IMG/VR virus record: IMGVR_UViG_3300030012_004039 | Span: 53,844-104,035 of that record | Reading direction: 5' to 3' (one strand) | From: a virus | Length of the DNA stretch: 50,192 nt | In this document: one piece after another, positions 26,538-34,269 of the stretch | Layout: each line of letters starts with the position of its first letter | How positions within the stretch are numbered: position 1 is the stretch's first letter | Position numbers and translations under genes: made by a program | Notes under the pieces: generated by a model | The model's database searches: none | Told to the model about the DNA's origin: nothing | Seen by the model: only the letters and a program-made list of their open reading frames with translations

Positions 26538-27215
26538 TTATTTAACTTGTTTTTCTTTGTATACCTTGAGAATATCATCTAATATAGGATGCCTATGATT
26601 TTGAAGAAGTTCAATAGTATGTAATCCATTTACAGTATGTACTGATGATAAAAATTTCAATCCACTATCTCCACCTTTCTTTAAATCAACTTGTTGAGAG
26701 TCTCCACAAAACATCATTCTACTATTTAATCCTATTCTTTGTAGAATCATTAGAGTTTGTTCATGATCTAAATTTTGACATTCATCAACTATAACTGATG
26801 CATCTAGAAATGTTCTACCTCTCATATACGATACTGGTACTATTTCTATTTGACCATCTTTTATCATTTTATCAACACGCTCTCGTCTTAATAACTGATA
26901 CATATTACCATAAATAGGCGCAACCCAAGGTGACATTTTTTCTTCCATATTGCCAGGTAAATGTCCAAGGTCTTCTTTCGATATAGTCGGTCGGGTAATA
27001 ATTATTTTTTTCCTTCTCTTTTGTAGGACTTCCTGAAGTGCTATCTGACACGCTAATAGGGTCTTACCCGAACCGGCTTTACCTAAAATAATTGAGATCG
27101 TATTTTCTAGAATTTGTCTTTTTGCTTCTTTTTGCTCGTCATTCAAAGATAATAAAAATCTATAACCTTTTTTATTATTCTTTGCACCAGCGTCTTTTGA
27201 AAATGGTTGTGCCAT
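26538..27215 (-). CDS. phoH: PhoH-like ATPase
   Basis: 225 residues, an ATPase of the PhoH family, common in marine phages. Walker A GKAGSGKT is at 45-52, Walker B VIVDECQN at 141-148, and the family signature MRGRTFLDAS lies at 131-140, with CGDSQQVDL and SGLKFLSSV after it. The host PhoH is part of the phosphate-starvation regulon, but the role of phage copies is not established; RNA-related functions are suspected. It sits between gene 23 (with its terminator) and gene 13. AAAGGAG and a GATATTTATT motif precede it. Confidence 0.93.
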   Translation of the reverse strand: MAQPFSKDAGAKNNKKGYRFLLSLNDEQKEAKRQILENTISIILGKAGSGKTLLACQIALQEVLQKRRKKIIITRPTISKEDLGHLPGNMEEKMSPWVAPIYGNMYQLLRRERVDKMIKDGQIEIVPVSYMRGRTFLDASVIVDECQNLDHEQTLMILQRIGLNSRMMFCGDSQQVDLKKGGDSGLKFLSSVHTVNGLHTIELLQNHRHPILDDILKVYKEKQVK

Positions 27216-27234
27216 AATTATCTCCTTTATTTAT

Positions 27235-27244
27235 AATAAATATC
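27235..27244 (-). promoter_or_regulatory. Variant GATATTTATT motif upstream of phoH
   Basis: 20 bases before the phoH ATG and between it and the gene 23 terminator, giving phoH its own start signal. Confidence 0.5.
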
Positions 27245-27264
27245 ATTATTTACATATATATCCA

Positions 27265-27289
27265 TAAAAAAAGCCCTCCGAAGAGGGCT
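27265..27289 (-). terminator. Intrinsic terminator after major capsid gene 23
   Basis: Coding strand: AGCCCTC, a TTCG tetraloop, GAGGGCT and then a run of seven T. The UUCG-type loop and GC-rich stem make it strong. Plus-strand arms are 27272-27278 and 27283-27289. Confidence 0.93.
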
Positions 27290-27317
27290 CTTATTATTAA
27301 ATTATTCAGAAAGAATA

Positions 27318-28898
27318 TTAGTGAATAGTCACCGCAATCTTACCAAAGAATTCTTTTCTTACAACTTTCTTCGCGTAACGAGTCATTACACCTTTTCTAG
27401 GAGTAAAGTTAGTTGGATCGTACACAAGTGGAGTCATAATTAATGGAATATATGGAGCATATACAGCACCTGTTTCTAGGAACTGGTTACCTCTGAATCC
27501 CATCAATATACCGTCAGCAGTATTTCTGTAAGGGTTCTTATAGATAGTATATCTATTAGCGAACTGACCTACTTTAGTTACACCAGCAGCAAATTGAGTT
27601 TGAGCACTATCACCTGTAGCGTCAGTTGCAAATCCAGGCATTGCTTCAAGAATAGCAGCAATTTCAGGTGACATAACTGCGAAGTTAGCACCACCTCTCA
27701 TTGTAGCTTTATGAATCTGATTAGATACTTTTTGCATTTGGTAACCTAAAGTTTGTACCCAAGTACCAAAGTCATATCTAGCAGTACCGTTTGCTAATTG
27801 AGCAGAAACATATCCAGCAGCTGATCCTGATAATACAAATGTTTCACCTGTATGTAAAGCAGCTCTATCTAACATTGCTAAAATTTCCATGTCGATTTCC
27901 ATCGAGATGTACTCTGATAACATTGAAGTTAATTCAGCTTCAGCATCGATCGAGTGATAAGCATTTAAGTCTTGAGCAAATTCTGGTGACCATACAACTT
28001 TTAGTTTTCTAGTCTTTGCAACAAGAGCTTCTTGTCTTAATTGTACATTCATTTCTGGGATATCTAGATCGTTAGCATCACCTGCATCAGGGTTACCACC
28101 GTTAGTATCTTCAAAATCACCTCTTTCAGCAGCTACTGTAGTGTTTTTGTAGTAATGTACAAAGAACTTATCAGTTGCAGCTGAGTTGGTAGAACCAGTT
28201 CCACCTTGAGCTTTACCATTATATACAAATGATATAACAGTACCAGCAGCATTAGCAGTAGCAGTACCAGCAGTTGTACAAACAACACCAGTATCAGTAC
28301 CTGCAGCAGAAGCAGAAGTTAAAAAGAATGTAGCTGTTAAATCTAAATCAGCAGTCGATGCAGATGCAATCGGCACTGTAATAGCAGCATCAGCAGCTAC
28401 AGCTTGATTTAATGCTGCACCACCTAATTGTGAAAACTTCTTAAGAGTATATCCTTCTTTACCGTCTCCATAAAGTCCTCCTGTTGGAGTTGAAGATGCT
28501 GAAGTATTACCCATTACATCAGTACCATCAGTATGGTTTTCACCTCTTGTTGTACCATATTTGAAATCTAGATAAAATACTAGACCAGATGGTAAGTTCA
28601 TTGGTTGTACACTAACGAACTCTTTTGCGAATATTTCGCCGAAGATACGTCTTACTAATGGAAGTGCAACACCGTTCCACTCTTCTGAACCTGCAGATCC
28701 AATTTTAGAGTTCTCTGTTACTAGCTCTCTAGCTTGGTTTTCTAATAGAATAGCAGTATTATGCTTTTCATAATCTTTTTCGATTCCTTCAAGTAATCCA
28801 GTTTTTTCCCATTTAGTAACGTACTTCTTTGTCTCATTCAACTGTTGTCTATAAGTTGATTGAGCATCGTTTAATAAATTTGAAATTTCTTGTGACAT
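27318..28898 (-). CDS. 23: Major capsid protein gp23
   Basis: 526 residues (T4 gp23 is 521). Forms the head shell and is matured by cleavage of its N-terminal delta region. The N-terminus (TYRQQLNETKKYVTKWEKTG) leads to HNTAILLENQARELVTEN, where LLE at 51-53 fits the L/I-x-E cleavage pattern of the prohead protease. The core then has WNGVALPLVRRIFGEIFAKE and GLVFYLDFKYGTTRG, and ends with FTPRKGVMTRYAKKVVRKEFFG, all typical of T4-like gp23. A variable Ala/Gly/Thr-rich insert at about 160-240 is probably surface exposed. A strong AAGGAG site and a UUCG terminator fit high expression. Confidence 0.96.
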   Translation of the reverse strand: MSQEISNLLNDAQSTYRQQLNETKKYVTKWEKTGLLEGIEKDYEKHNTAILLENQARELVTENSKIGSAGSEEWNGVALPLVRRIFGEIFAKEFVSVQPMNLPSGLVFYLDFKYGTTRGENHTDGTDVMGNTSASSTPTGGLYGDGKEGYTLKKFSQLGGAALNQAVAADAAITVPIASASTADLDLTATFFLTSASAAGTDTGVVCTTAGTATANAAGTVISFVYNGKAQGGTGSTNSAATDKFFVHYYKNTTVAAERGDFEDTNGGNPDAGDANDLDIPEMNVQLRQEALVAKTRKLKVVWSPEFAQDLNAYHSIDAEAELTSMLSEYISMEIDMEILAMLDRAALHTGETFVLSGSAAGYVSAQLANGTARYDFGTWVQTLGYQMQKVSNQIHKATMRGGANFAVMSPEIAAILEAMPGFATDATGDSAQTQFAAGVTKVGQFANRYTIYKNPYRNTADGILMGFRGNQFLETGAVYAPYIPLIMTPLVYDPTNFTPRKGVMTRYAKKVVRKEFFGKIAVTIH

Positions 28899-28930
28899 TA
28901 TTTGTCTCCTTATTTCTTATACGTTAATAA

Positions 28931-29941
28931 TTACAATAGACCAGCTAATCTTTTCATTCGATCAGCCATTCCATTTGATTCTACAATCTGACCTTTCGGT
29001 GCAGTTGAATTTGATTTTTTAGAAGCAAGTCCTTCAGTTAAACCTTTCTTTGAAACAGTTTTGCCTGTAAATGATTCAGCTAAAGTAGTATATACTAATT
29101 TAACTTCTCTTAAGTTAGACGCTCTATCGAAAGTTTCGATAACTTTCATTTTTTGCGACTCACTTAAGTTATTAACCTTAAACAATTTGTTTGAGAATAA
29201 TAATTTAGCATTTAACAAGTTTACTTCCTGAAGTGTGTCTTTCAATGATTCGATAGTTTTGTATGCTTCAGCTAATTCTTCATGCATACCTTCTTCTTTA
29301 TCATCTTCGTCTTCTTCAGTAAGTGATGCAATGATTTCATCTAAATTTAGATCTTCACGCATACCTTCTTCAGTTTCATCTTCCTCTTCTTCTTTCAGCT
29401 TACCTTTACCTGGATCGTCTTGATCTTTACCAGATACTTGATCCATTTTGTTATCGCCTTTTCCGATATCAGTTGAATCAGATGCTTCACGCATTCCTTC
29501 TTCAGCTTCATCTTCATCATCGCCTTCGAGTTCTTTTATGATTGATTCTAAATCAAGGTCATCTTCTTCATCGTCCATATCCTCTTCTCTCATACCTTCT
29601 TCTTTATCATCATCCATATCTTCTTCTCTCATGCCTTCTTCAGCTTCGTCCTCATCTTCTTCACGCATGCCTTCCTCAGTTTCATCTTCGTCGTGCATAC
29701 CTTCTTCGTGAGCTCCTTCTTCTGGTTCATGACCACCTTCGTCGGTATCACCTCTCATTTCGTGCTTACCGTCTTCTAGCTCGTCATCATCCTCCATATC
29801 ATCTTCTTGCAATTTAGCAGATAACATAGATTGAAGTTTTGGTGTGAAAGCTTCTTCAAGAGCAAGTTTCGCATTAGCAATAGCAGTTTCTCTAACAGCT
29901 TTAGCATCAGCAATCGCTTCTTTTAACAAGTCTTTTGACAT
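28931..29941 (-). CDS. 22: Prohead core scaffold protein gp22 with acidic repeats
   Basis: 336 residues (T4 gp22 is 269). Makes the inner scaffold of the prohead, later degraded by gp21. The N-terminus MSKDLLKEAIADAK is followed by a helical segment and then a long Asp/Glu-rich region with repeats of EEGMREED at about residues 75-230, interrupted by a small neutral block (DSTDIGKGDNKMDQV). The C-terminal third is a helical assembly domain (EAYKTIESLKDTLQEV and LNAKLLFSNKLFKVNNLSES), the part conserved in gp22. GGAG precedes the ATG. Its place directly before gene 23 matches T4. The repeats make the locus prone to length change. Confidence 0.88.
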   Translation of the reverse strand: MSKDLLKEAIADAKAVRETAIANAKLALEEAFTPKLQSMLSAKLQEDDMEDDDELEDGKHEMRGDTDEGGHEPEEGAHEEGMHDEDETEEGMREEDEDEAEEGMREEDMDDDKEEGMREEDMDDEEDDLDLESIIKELEGDDEDEAEEGMREASDSTDIGKGDNKMDQVSGKDQDDPGKGKLKEEEEDETEEGMREDLNLDEIIASLTEEDEDDKEEGMHEELAEAYKTIESLKDTLQEVNLLNAKLLFSNKLFKVNNLSESQKMKVIETFDRASNLREVKLVYTTLAESFTGKTVSKKGLTEGLASKKSNSTAPKGQIVESNGMADRMKRLAGLL

Positions 29942-30049
29942 AGTTAATCTCCAATAAATTTTTAAATGTGGAAATAAGATTATTAGGAATCTTAATAGAT
30001 ATTAATTTGTATCTAATACTATATAGAAGGATAGTATATTTTGTACACA

Positions 30050-30059
30050 TATAAATATA
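30050..30059 (-). promoter_or_regulatory. TATATTTATA motif upstream of gene 22
   Basis: Located between the terminator at 30081 and gene 22, 109 bases before its ATG; a related TATTTATG lies just upstream. The remaining leader (29942-30049) is AT-rich with a short AAGATT/AATCTT pairing and no ORF. A possible start for the capsid transcript. Confidence 0.4.
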
Positions 30060-30080
30060 TACATAAATATTTAAACAATA

Positions 30081-30105
30081 AAAAACCCGAATAAAATTCG
30101 GGTTT
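30081..30105 (-). terminator. Intrinsic terminator after the 121-residue gene
   Basis: Coding strand AAACCCGAA, 5-base TTTTA loop, TTCGGGTTT and a T run; plus-strand arms 30083-30091 and 30097-30105. It separates the protease/internal-protein operon from the scaffold-capsid operon. Confidence 0.88.
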
Positions 30106-30111
30106 CTTTAA

Positions 30112-30477
30112 TTAATCAGGTAAATTAGGACCTATTTCAGCTTGAGCAGGTACAATCCAAGTAAAATTTTTCCAATATTCTTTAGAAATTTTTTCCCTTA
30201 ATTGTTGCTTTCTAATAGCGTCTTGCATTTGCTTTCTACGTTTAGCAGACGGTTTTATATATTCTTGTTTAGATCTCATCTTACCTATAATATCAGCATC
30301 TTTCATCTGACGTTTAAGATAACGTAAGCTTTTTTCTAAAGCTCCGGGTGAATTGTCAGGTACTTTAACTCCTCTTGGATTACCTGGTAAATAAAAGTCT
30401 TGTCTAGACCATCTTTTTCTTCGAAAGGCTTTTTTAGGAGGGCCTTGTCCTCCTTCATAATTTTTCTGCATATGCAT
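30112..30477 (-). CDS. Small very basic protein, 121 residues
   Basis: Rich in Lys/Arg (KKAFRRKRWSRQDFYLPGNP and KPSAKRRKQMQDAIRKQQLR), with a predicted pI well above 10 and a helical C-terminal half. No family recognised. Last gene before a terminator in the head cluster; a DNA-binding or packaged internal protein is conceivable. Start is ATG at 30475 or the second Met two codons later. Confidence 0.6.
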   Translation of the reverse strand: MHMQKNYEGGQGPPKKAFRRKRWSRQDFYLPGNPRGVKVPDNSPGALEKSLRYLKRQMKDADIIGKMRSKQEYIKPSAKRRKQMQDAIRKQQLREKISKEYWKNFTWIVPAQAEIGPNLPD

Positions 30478-30544
30478 TATTTTTAGTTAAACGATTATTA
30501 ATTACCTTAATATAAGAAAAAATATACAATAAACCAACATAATA

Positions 30545-31486
30545 CTAATATCTATTGAAATTATTTTTTAGCATTCTACCAACATATTTTTTTATTTGAA
30601 GTGCGTACGATGCTCTTTGTTCAGCATAATAATCTCTACCATACCCGGTTTCACCTTGTGATTGTTTATCATAGCTAGTATATTTGCTGTAACTATCAAG
30701 AATACTATCTTGTAATCTAGTTACTGATTGAAGCTCTTCTACTTTACCACCTATCTCAATTCCAATATTACCGTATCTATCTAATTGCATCTCTTTCAAT
30801 GCTTTTTCAACAAGTTTATTAGAATGAGCAACAGCCGCTAACACCATCTTATGTATCTTATCACCTCTATCAGCAGATTGCTGGAGAGCTTGTGTATATC
30901 TTTTTATATTAGCATCTTTAAATTGTTTAGGTGTTTGAAATGCTGTAGCACCAAATTTTTGATTAGCACGCATTTTTTGTTTATCTTTTAATGCATCTCT
31001 TTTATCTTCATAATTTATTTGAAATACTATATGGGGCATTTCTGACATACCTCTAACACTTCTAGCACCTTGCATATCCATACCAACTTTACTAGAACTA
31101 CTATATTTAGACTTTTGCCCTAAACCATTTTTAGTAACGTATGCTACTTTACCACCAACCATCATTCCGATCATTTGACCTTTTTTAATTTTTCTATTCC
31201 AACCATAAGTTCCTGATTCTTTAAAGTCAAAATCTTTTAAAGCTAAAATAAGATATATACCTTGTTTACCATACAATTGAGCAGGAGTTTTCGCTACTCT
31301 TGTAATATCAGCATCATTGATTGAGTTCCAATCTAACCCGGTTTTAACACCAGCTTGTAGAAAGCTTCTTTTTTCCCATTTAGACATACCATTAACTAAA
31401 GATTGTAATCTTTTAGACCCAAATCTTTCTGATAAAAGAAATCTAACTTCTTCGGATATAATTTTTCTTAATTTAGCTTCTTGCAT
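30545..31486 (-). CDS. Possible internal head protein, 313 residues, with candidate capsid-targeting leader
   Basis: Begins MQEAKLRKIISEEVRFLLSE: a short amphipathic helix containing I-S-E, the cleavage pattern of the T4-type prohead protease, and a second such site L-S-E nearby. The rest is basic and mixed alpha/beta (YGKQGIYLILALKDFDF, KKGQMIGMMVGGKVAYVTKNG) without a family I recognise. It lies between the protease gene and the scaffold gene, where T4-like phages carry genes for head-core proteins. GGAGGA lies 6 bases before the ATG. Function after packaging unknown. Confidence 0.65.
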   Translation of the reverse strand: MQEAKLRKIISEEVRFLLSERFGSKRLQSLVNGMSKWEKRSFLQAGVKTGLDWNSINDADITRVAKTPAQLYGKQGIYLILALKDFDFKESGTYGWNRKIKKGQMIGMMVGGKVAYVTKNGLGQKSKYSSSSKVGMDMQGARSVRGMSEMPHIVFQINYEDKRDALKDKQKMRANQKFGATAFQTPKQFKDANIKRYTQALQQSADRGDKIHKMVLAAVAHSNKLVEKALKEMQLDRYGNIGIEIGGKVEELQSVTRLQDSILDSYSKYTSYDKQSQGETGYGRDYYAEQRASYALQIKKYVGRMLKNNFNRY

Positions 31487-31488
31487 GA

Positions 31489-32175
31489 TTATCCTCCTAT
31501 TCTTGAATATTTGTACATATCTGCTAAAGCTTTAACTGCTTTCTTTTTAGCTTGTTCAAATTCTTTTCCATATCTTCCTGAACCACCACCTTTTTTAGCA
31601 AGGTTTGCCATTTGAAATATTTTTTTAAGGTTTTCAGTCTCTTTGCTATCTTTCATTTTAGGAGCAGCTTCACTTAATTTAGTTTCGTTTTTAATCGCTT
31701 TAGTAATAGCTGCTCTTTTCTTTGCTAGATACTCGTCAGACTCATCTTCATCACCATCATTATCTATATCACCATCTTCTTTACCTACAGGATCTAAAGC
31801 TTCAGATATATCATAATACTTACCTAATTTGTTACCTATGTCTTCAAATACTGATTCAAGTCTTTGCTGTAGAGTAGATAATTCTTTTGCAGCTTTTTCA
31901 AACAATTTAGTAGATTTATTAACTTCAGACATATCCCTTTTTACTGTAACTGCATCAAACCAGTCACCTGTTTCTTGTAAAGCTAAAGTAGATGCACCTT
32001 TAGTCATACTTTTTATAGCTTCAACCATATCTTTAATTTCATTAGTCTTATAAACCTTAGCACCGAAATCATTAAATTTAGATACAGCATCCATAATACC
32101 TTTTTTCTCTTCGCTTGTAAGAGATCTATTAAAAGCTTCTTTATTGCTTTCATGTAATATCTGTTTTAGTTTCAT
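31489..32175 (-). CDS. Possible head-core protein, 228 residues
   Basis: Begins MKLKQILHESNKEAFNR, again a short helix ending in an L-x-E pattern (LHE). The body is helical with KGIMDAVSKFNDFGAKVYK, an acidic middle (GKEDGDIDNDGDEDESDEY) that could bind calcium-like ions or act as a flexible scaffold, and a basic C-terminus (FEQAKKKAVKALADMYKYS). Placed directly after gene 21. No family recognised; internal or scaffold role inferred from position and composition. Confidence 0.6.
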   Translation of the reverse strand: MKLKQILHESNKEAFNRSLTSEEKKGIMDAVSKFNDFGAKVYKTNEIKDMVEAIKSMTKGASTLALQETGDWFDAVTVKRDMSEVNKSTKLFEKAAKELSTLQQRLESVFEDIGNKLGKYYDISEALDPVGKEDGDIDNDGDEDESDEYLAKKRAAITKAIKNETKLSEAAPKMKDSKETENLKKIFQMANLAKKGGGSGRYGKEFEQAKKKAVKALADMYKYSRIGG

Positions 32176-32179
32176 TTAT

Positions 32180-32809
32180 CTACTCCTGATTAGGTAATGC
32201 ACATTTGCAAGTTAGATCGCAAAGCATTTCACTAATAATATTATTTACTTTAAAATATTTATCTTTTTTTACTTTTCTTGTTACTGATTCATTTATAGGT
32301 TTCATAAATGCTCCATGTGTAGATGGATTACTTACGAAGTCCCAACATACTAGTTCGAAATCATTTTGAACAGCAACTGTATCTTCGCTAATTTGTTTAA
32401 CAGAACCAAGACCTCTTGATGAAATACCAAGCTTAATACCAGATCTTAAAAGTTCTTTTAAAATATTTCCTGACGGCGTTGGTAGTACTTCAACTTTACC
32501 CATTACATCGTCTCCATTCCACCATACATCTAATATATTATGAGATGCATTAGCTAAATTTACTACTGAAGTATCAGGATGATCTAATTCTCCTAACGCT
32601 CTTCTTTCTGCAATTTGAACTTTTTTATATTCATTAACTTCACGCATAAGAATATCTTTAGGGTAAACTCTACCATTTTGATTTTTTGAGCCAGCTCGTT
32701 GAAGTACACCTGAAACTATTACTCGTCCATTATTCTGTTGTTCTGACTCAGTAATCATTTGAGGTGATATATCAAATGGAGTATAATCGATTAATAAGCT
32801 TTTACTCAT
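32180..32809 (-). CDS. 21: Prohead maturation protease gp21
   Basis: 209 residues (T4 gp21 is 212). Serine protease that degrades the scaffold and trims capsid proteins at L/I-x-E sites. The triad region is visible: His77 in GELDHPDTS, Ser130/Ser131 in GISSRGLGS, and Asp157 in LVCWDFVSNPS, in the same order and spacing as the T4 enzyme. I choose the ATG at 32807-32809 (MSKSLLIDY), which overlaps the stop of the 40-codon gene as ATGA and has GGGAGAGA at usual distance; the longer TTG reading from 32824 is unlikely. Confidence 0.92.
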   Translation of the reverse strand: MSKSLLIDYTPFDISPQMITESEQQNNGRVIVSGVLQRAGSKNQNGRVYPKDILMREVNEYKKVQIAERRALGELDHPDTSVVNLANASHNILDVWWNGDDVMGKVEVLPTPSGNILKELLRSGIKLGISSRGLGSVKQISEDTVAVQNDFELVCWDFVSNPSTHGAFMKPINESVTRKVKKDKYFKVNNIISEMLCDLTCKCALPNQE

Positions 32810-32928
32810 TTCATTCTCTCCCAAGTACTTCTTTTTCTATAAAGATCAAAAAATATACGAGCAAGTTCATTACGAATAATTCTTCTTACTTCTTCTATAG
32901 TCATATTTTCATTTAAAAGATCTTTCAT
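32806..32928 (-). CDS. Very small protein (40 codons) between head-core gene and gene 21
   Basis: Found by reading the gap by hand. Starts at ATG 32926-32928, which overlaps the stop of the upstream gene as TAATG, and ends at TGA 32806-32808, overlapping the gene 21 start as ATGA. The product begins MKDLLNENMTIEEVRRI, continues as a basic amphipathic helix (RNELARIFFDLYRKRS) and ends WERMK. The double coupling strongly suggests real translation. In T4 the small core genes 67 and 68 lie in this position; a functional counterpart is plausible but not shown. Confidence 0.75.
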   Translation of the reverse strand: MKDLLNENMTIEEVRRIIRNELARIFFDLYRKRSTWERMK

Positions 32929-33368
32929 TAAAATTTTCTCAACTTCTCACTTATACGCATCATTCGTTCTGATATTTTATATAAATTTTTTCTAGTCGAT
33001 TTCCAATACTGTTTATTATCTATACCTTCTTCAGTTTTTAATTTAATATTTTGATTAATAATTCTTTCAATTCTAAAAAGTTTACTACTTACTTCTTTAA
33101 TAGATTTATTTACTTTTTGTTTAGCTGAAAAATCTGAATTATTTTTATAGTCTTTGTAAGAAATTTCGTTTAAAAAGCTAGCTTTAGCAAAAGTTTTAAA
33201 TTTAGATTCTTTAACTTTTTTATATCCTGCTACTTCAATATCTTCATCATCTTTTTTACCAAATGCATATTTAGTATTATAAGCTTCGCCACCACCAGTA
33301 ACAGATATTTCTTCTATTTCTTCTTCAACTTCTTTTAACTTTTTTTCTAACAATTTATTTAGTGACAT
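32928..33368 (-). CDS. Head-core-region protein, 146 residues
   Basis: N-terminal acidic coiled coil (LLEKKLKEVEEEIEEI) followed by a Gly-rich turn with VTGGGEAYNTKYAFGKK, a motif I associate with small proteins in the head clusters of marine T4-like phages, then a basic helical C-terminal half (KNLYKISERMMRISEKLRK). Overlaps the upstream gene by 14 bases and the 40-codon gene by TAATG. Possibly an analogue of T4 gp67/gp68 core proteins. Confidence 0.65.
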   Translation of the reverse strand: MSLNKLLEKKLKEVEEEIEEISVTGGGEAYNTKYAFGKKDDEDIEVAGYKKVKESKFKTFAKASFLNEISYKDYKNNSDFSAKQKVNKSIKEVSSKLFRIERIINQNIKLKTEEGIDNKQYWKSTRKNLYKISERMMRISEKLRKF

Positions 33369-34221
33369 TTCTTAACTCCTTGATTAAATTATAAGAACGA
33401 AGAACTGATACTAAATGTTTATCTCTTATTTTATTTTCTTTTTTTATAAGATTTAATTGTTGAGATACTTCATTTAATTTTATCTTAACAACGTTATTAG
33501 TTACTTTATTTTTTAATAAACCAATAGCTTTATTTACAACATTTATTTCATTAATAATATATTTTTTAAGAGTTGAATTATTGTTAATATTATTAATATA
33601 TTCTTTAAGTAAGTTTTTCTGTTTAATATTTAATTTACCATATTTTGTATTAAATTTTTCAAGTAAAATTTTATATGATAATAATCTTAAATCCTGATCT
33701 TGTTTAGAGTATTCTTTTATAATATTATCTTTATTAGTCTTTGTACTACCAAATTTTTCTAATATATGTTCTGTAAGAAAAAATCTACTCTTCATTGTTA
33801 ATGAAGGTTTCTGTACTCTTTTTATATTCTTACTTTCAAGTAAAGTATATATAGACGCATTTAACTTGTAATTAGGAATATGAGATTTAAAAAAATCGTC
33901 TAACTTATAATTTATTTTTATTTCTTTTATTAAATTATATTTTTCTCTATTTAATTTAGAAGAAGATAATTTACTATGTTCATTAATAACTAAATCTATA
34001 AATCTATTTGCATTATTCTCTGTTTTATACTTCTGTTTAGAAAGAGCTTTAAAAAGATTTAATTCTTTAGTTAGATAACTATTTTTATTAAAAAATTCTT
34101 TAACTATAGTTATAGCAGGAGATTTTTCGATACCATTTATAGTATCAGATGTAATTTGTCGAGTTAGTAACTCAAACAATACTCCAATATTTTTAATTTT
34201 ATTGTGCTTTATATTTGCCAT
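33355..34221 (-). CDS. Unknown Lys/Asn-rich helical protein after the portal gene, 288 residues
   Basis: Almost entirely alpha-helical with very high Lys, Asn, Ile and Leu (for example NINNNSTLKKYIINEINVV). No family recognised. Base composition is more AT-rich than the neighbouring portal gene, which drives the amino-acid bias. It has a perfect GATATTTATA motif about 32 bases before its ATG and starts 49 bases after the portal stop, so it opens the internal-protein/protease operon. Confidence 0.65.
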   Translation of the reverse strand: MANIKHNKIKNIGVLFELLTRQITSDTINGIEKSPAITIVKEFFNKNSYLTKELNLFKALSKQKYKTENNANRFIDLVINEHSKLSSSKLNREKYNLIKEIKINYKLDDFFKSHIPNYKLNASIYTLLESKNIKRVQKPSLTMKSRFFLTEHILEKFGSTKTNKDNIIKEYSKQDQDLRLLSYKILLEKFNTKYGKLNIKQKNLLKEYINNINNNSTLKKYIINEINVVNKAIGLLKNKVTNNVVKIKLNEVSQQLNLIKKENKIRDKHLVSVLRSYNLIKELRNVTK

Positions 34222-34252
34222 ATTCTTTTTCCAGTATATACATCTATGCTTA

Positions 34253-34262
34253 TATAAATATC
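34253..34262 (-). promoter_or_regulatory. GATATTTATA motif after portal gene
   Basis: Perfect copy, 32 bases before the 288-residue gene. Confidence 0.5.
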
Positions 34263-34269
34263 AAGTTAC

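Noticed and set aside
29235-29817. Long plus-strand ORFs rich in serine opposite gene 22
   Set aside because: They mirror the Asp/Glu repeats of gp22 read on the opposite strand (GAA/GAT gives TTC/ATC or serine codons) and have no ribosome site or neighbour.
32180-32824. Gene 21 starting at TTG 32824
   Set aside because: The ATG at 32809 has a good ribosome site and is coupled to the 40-codon gene.
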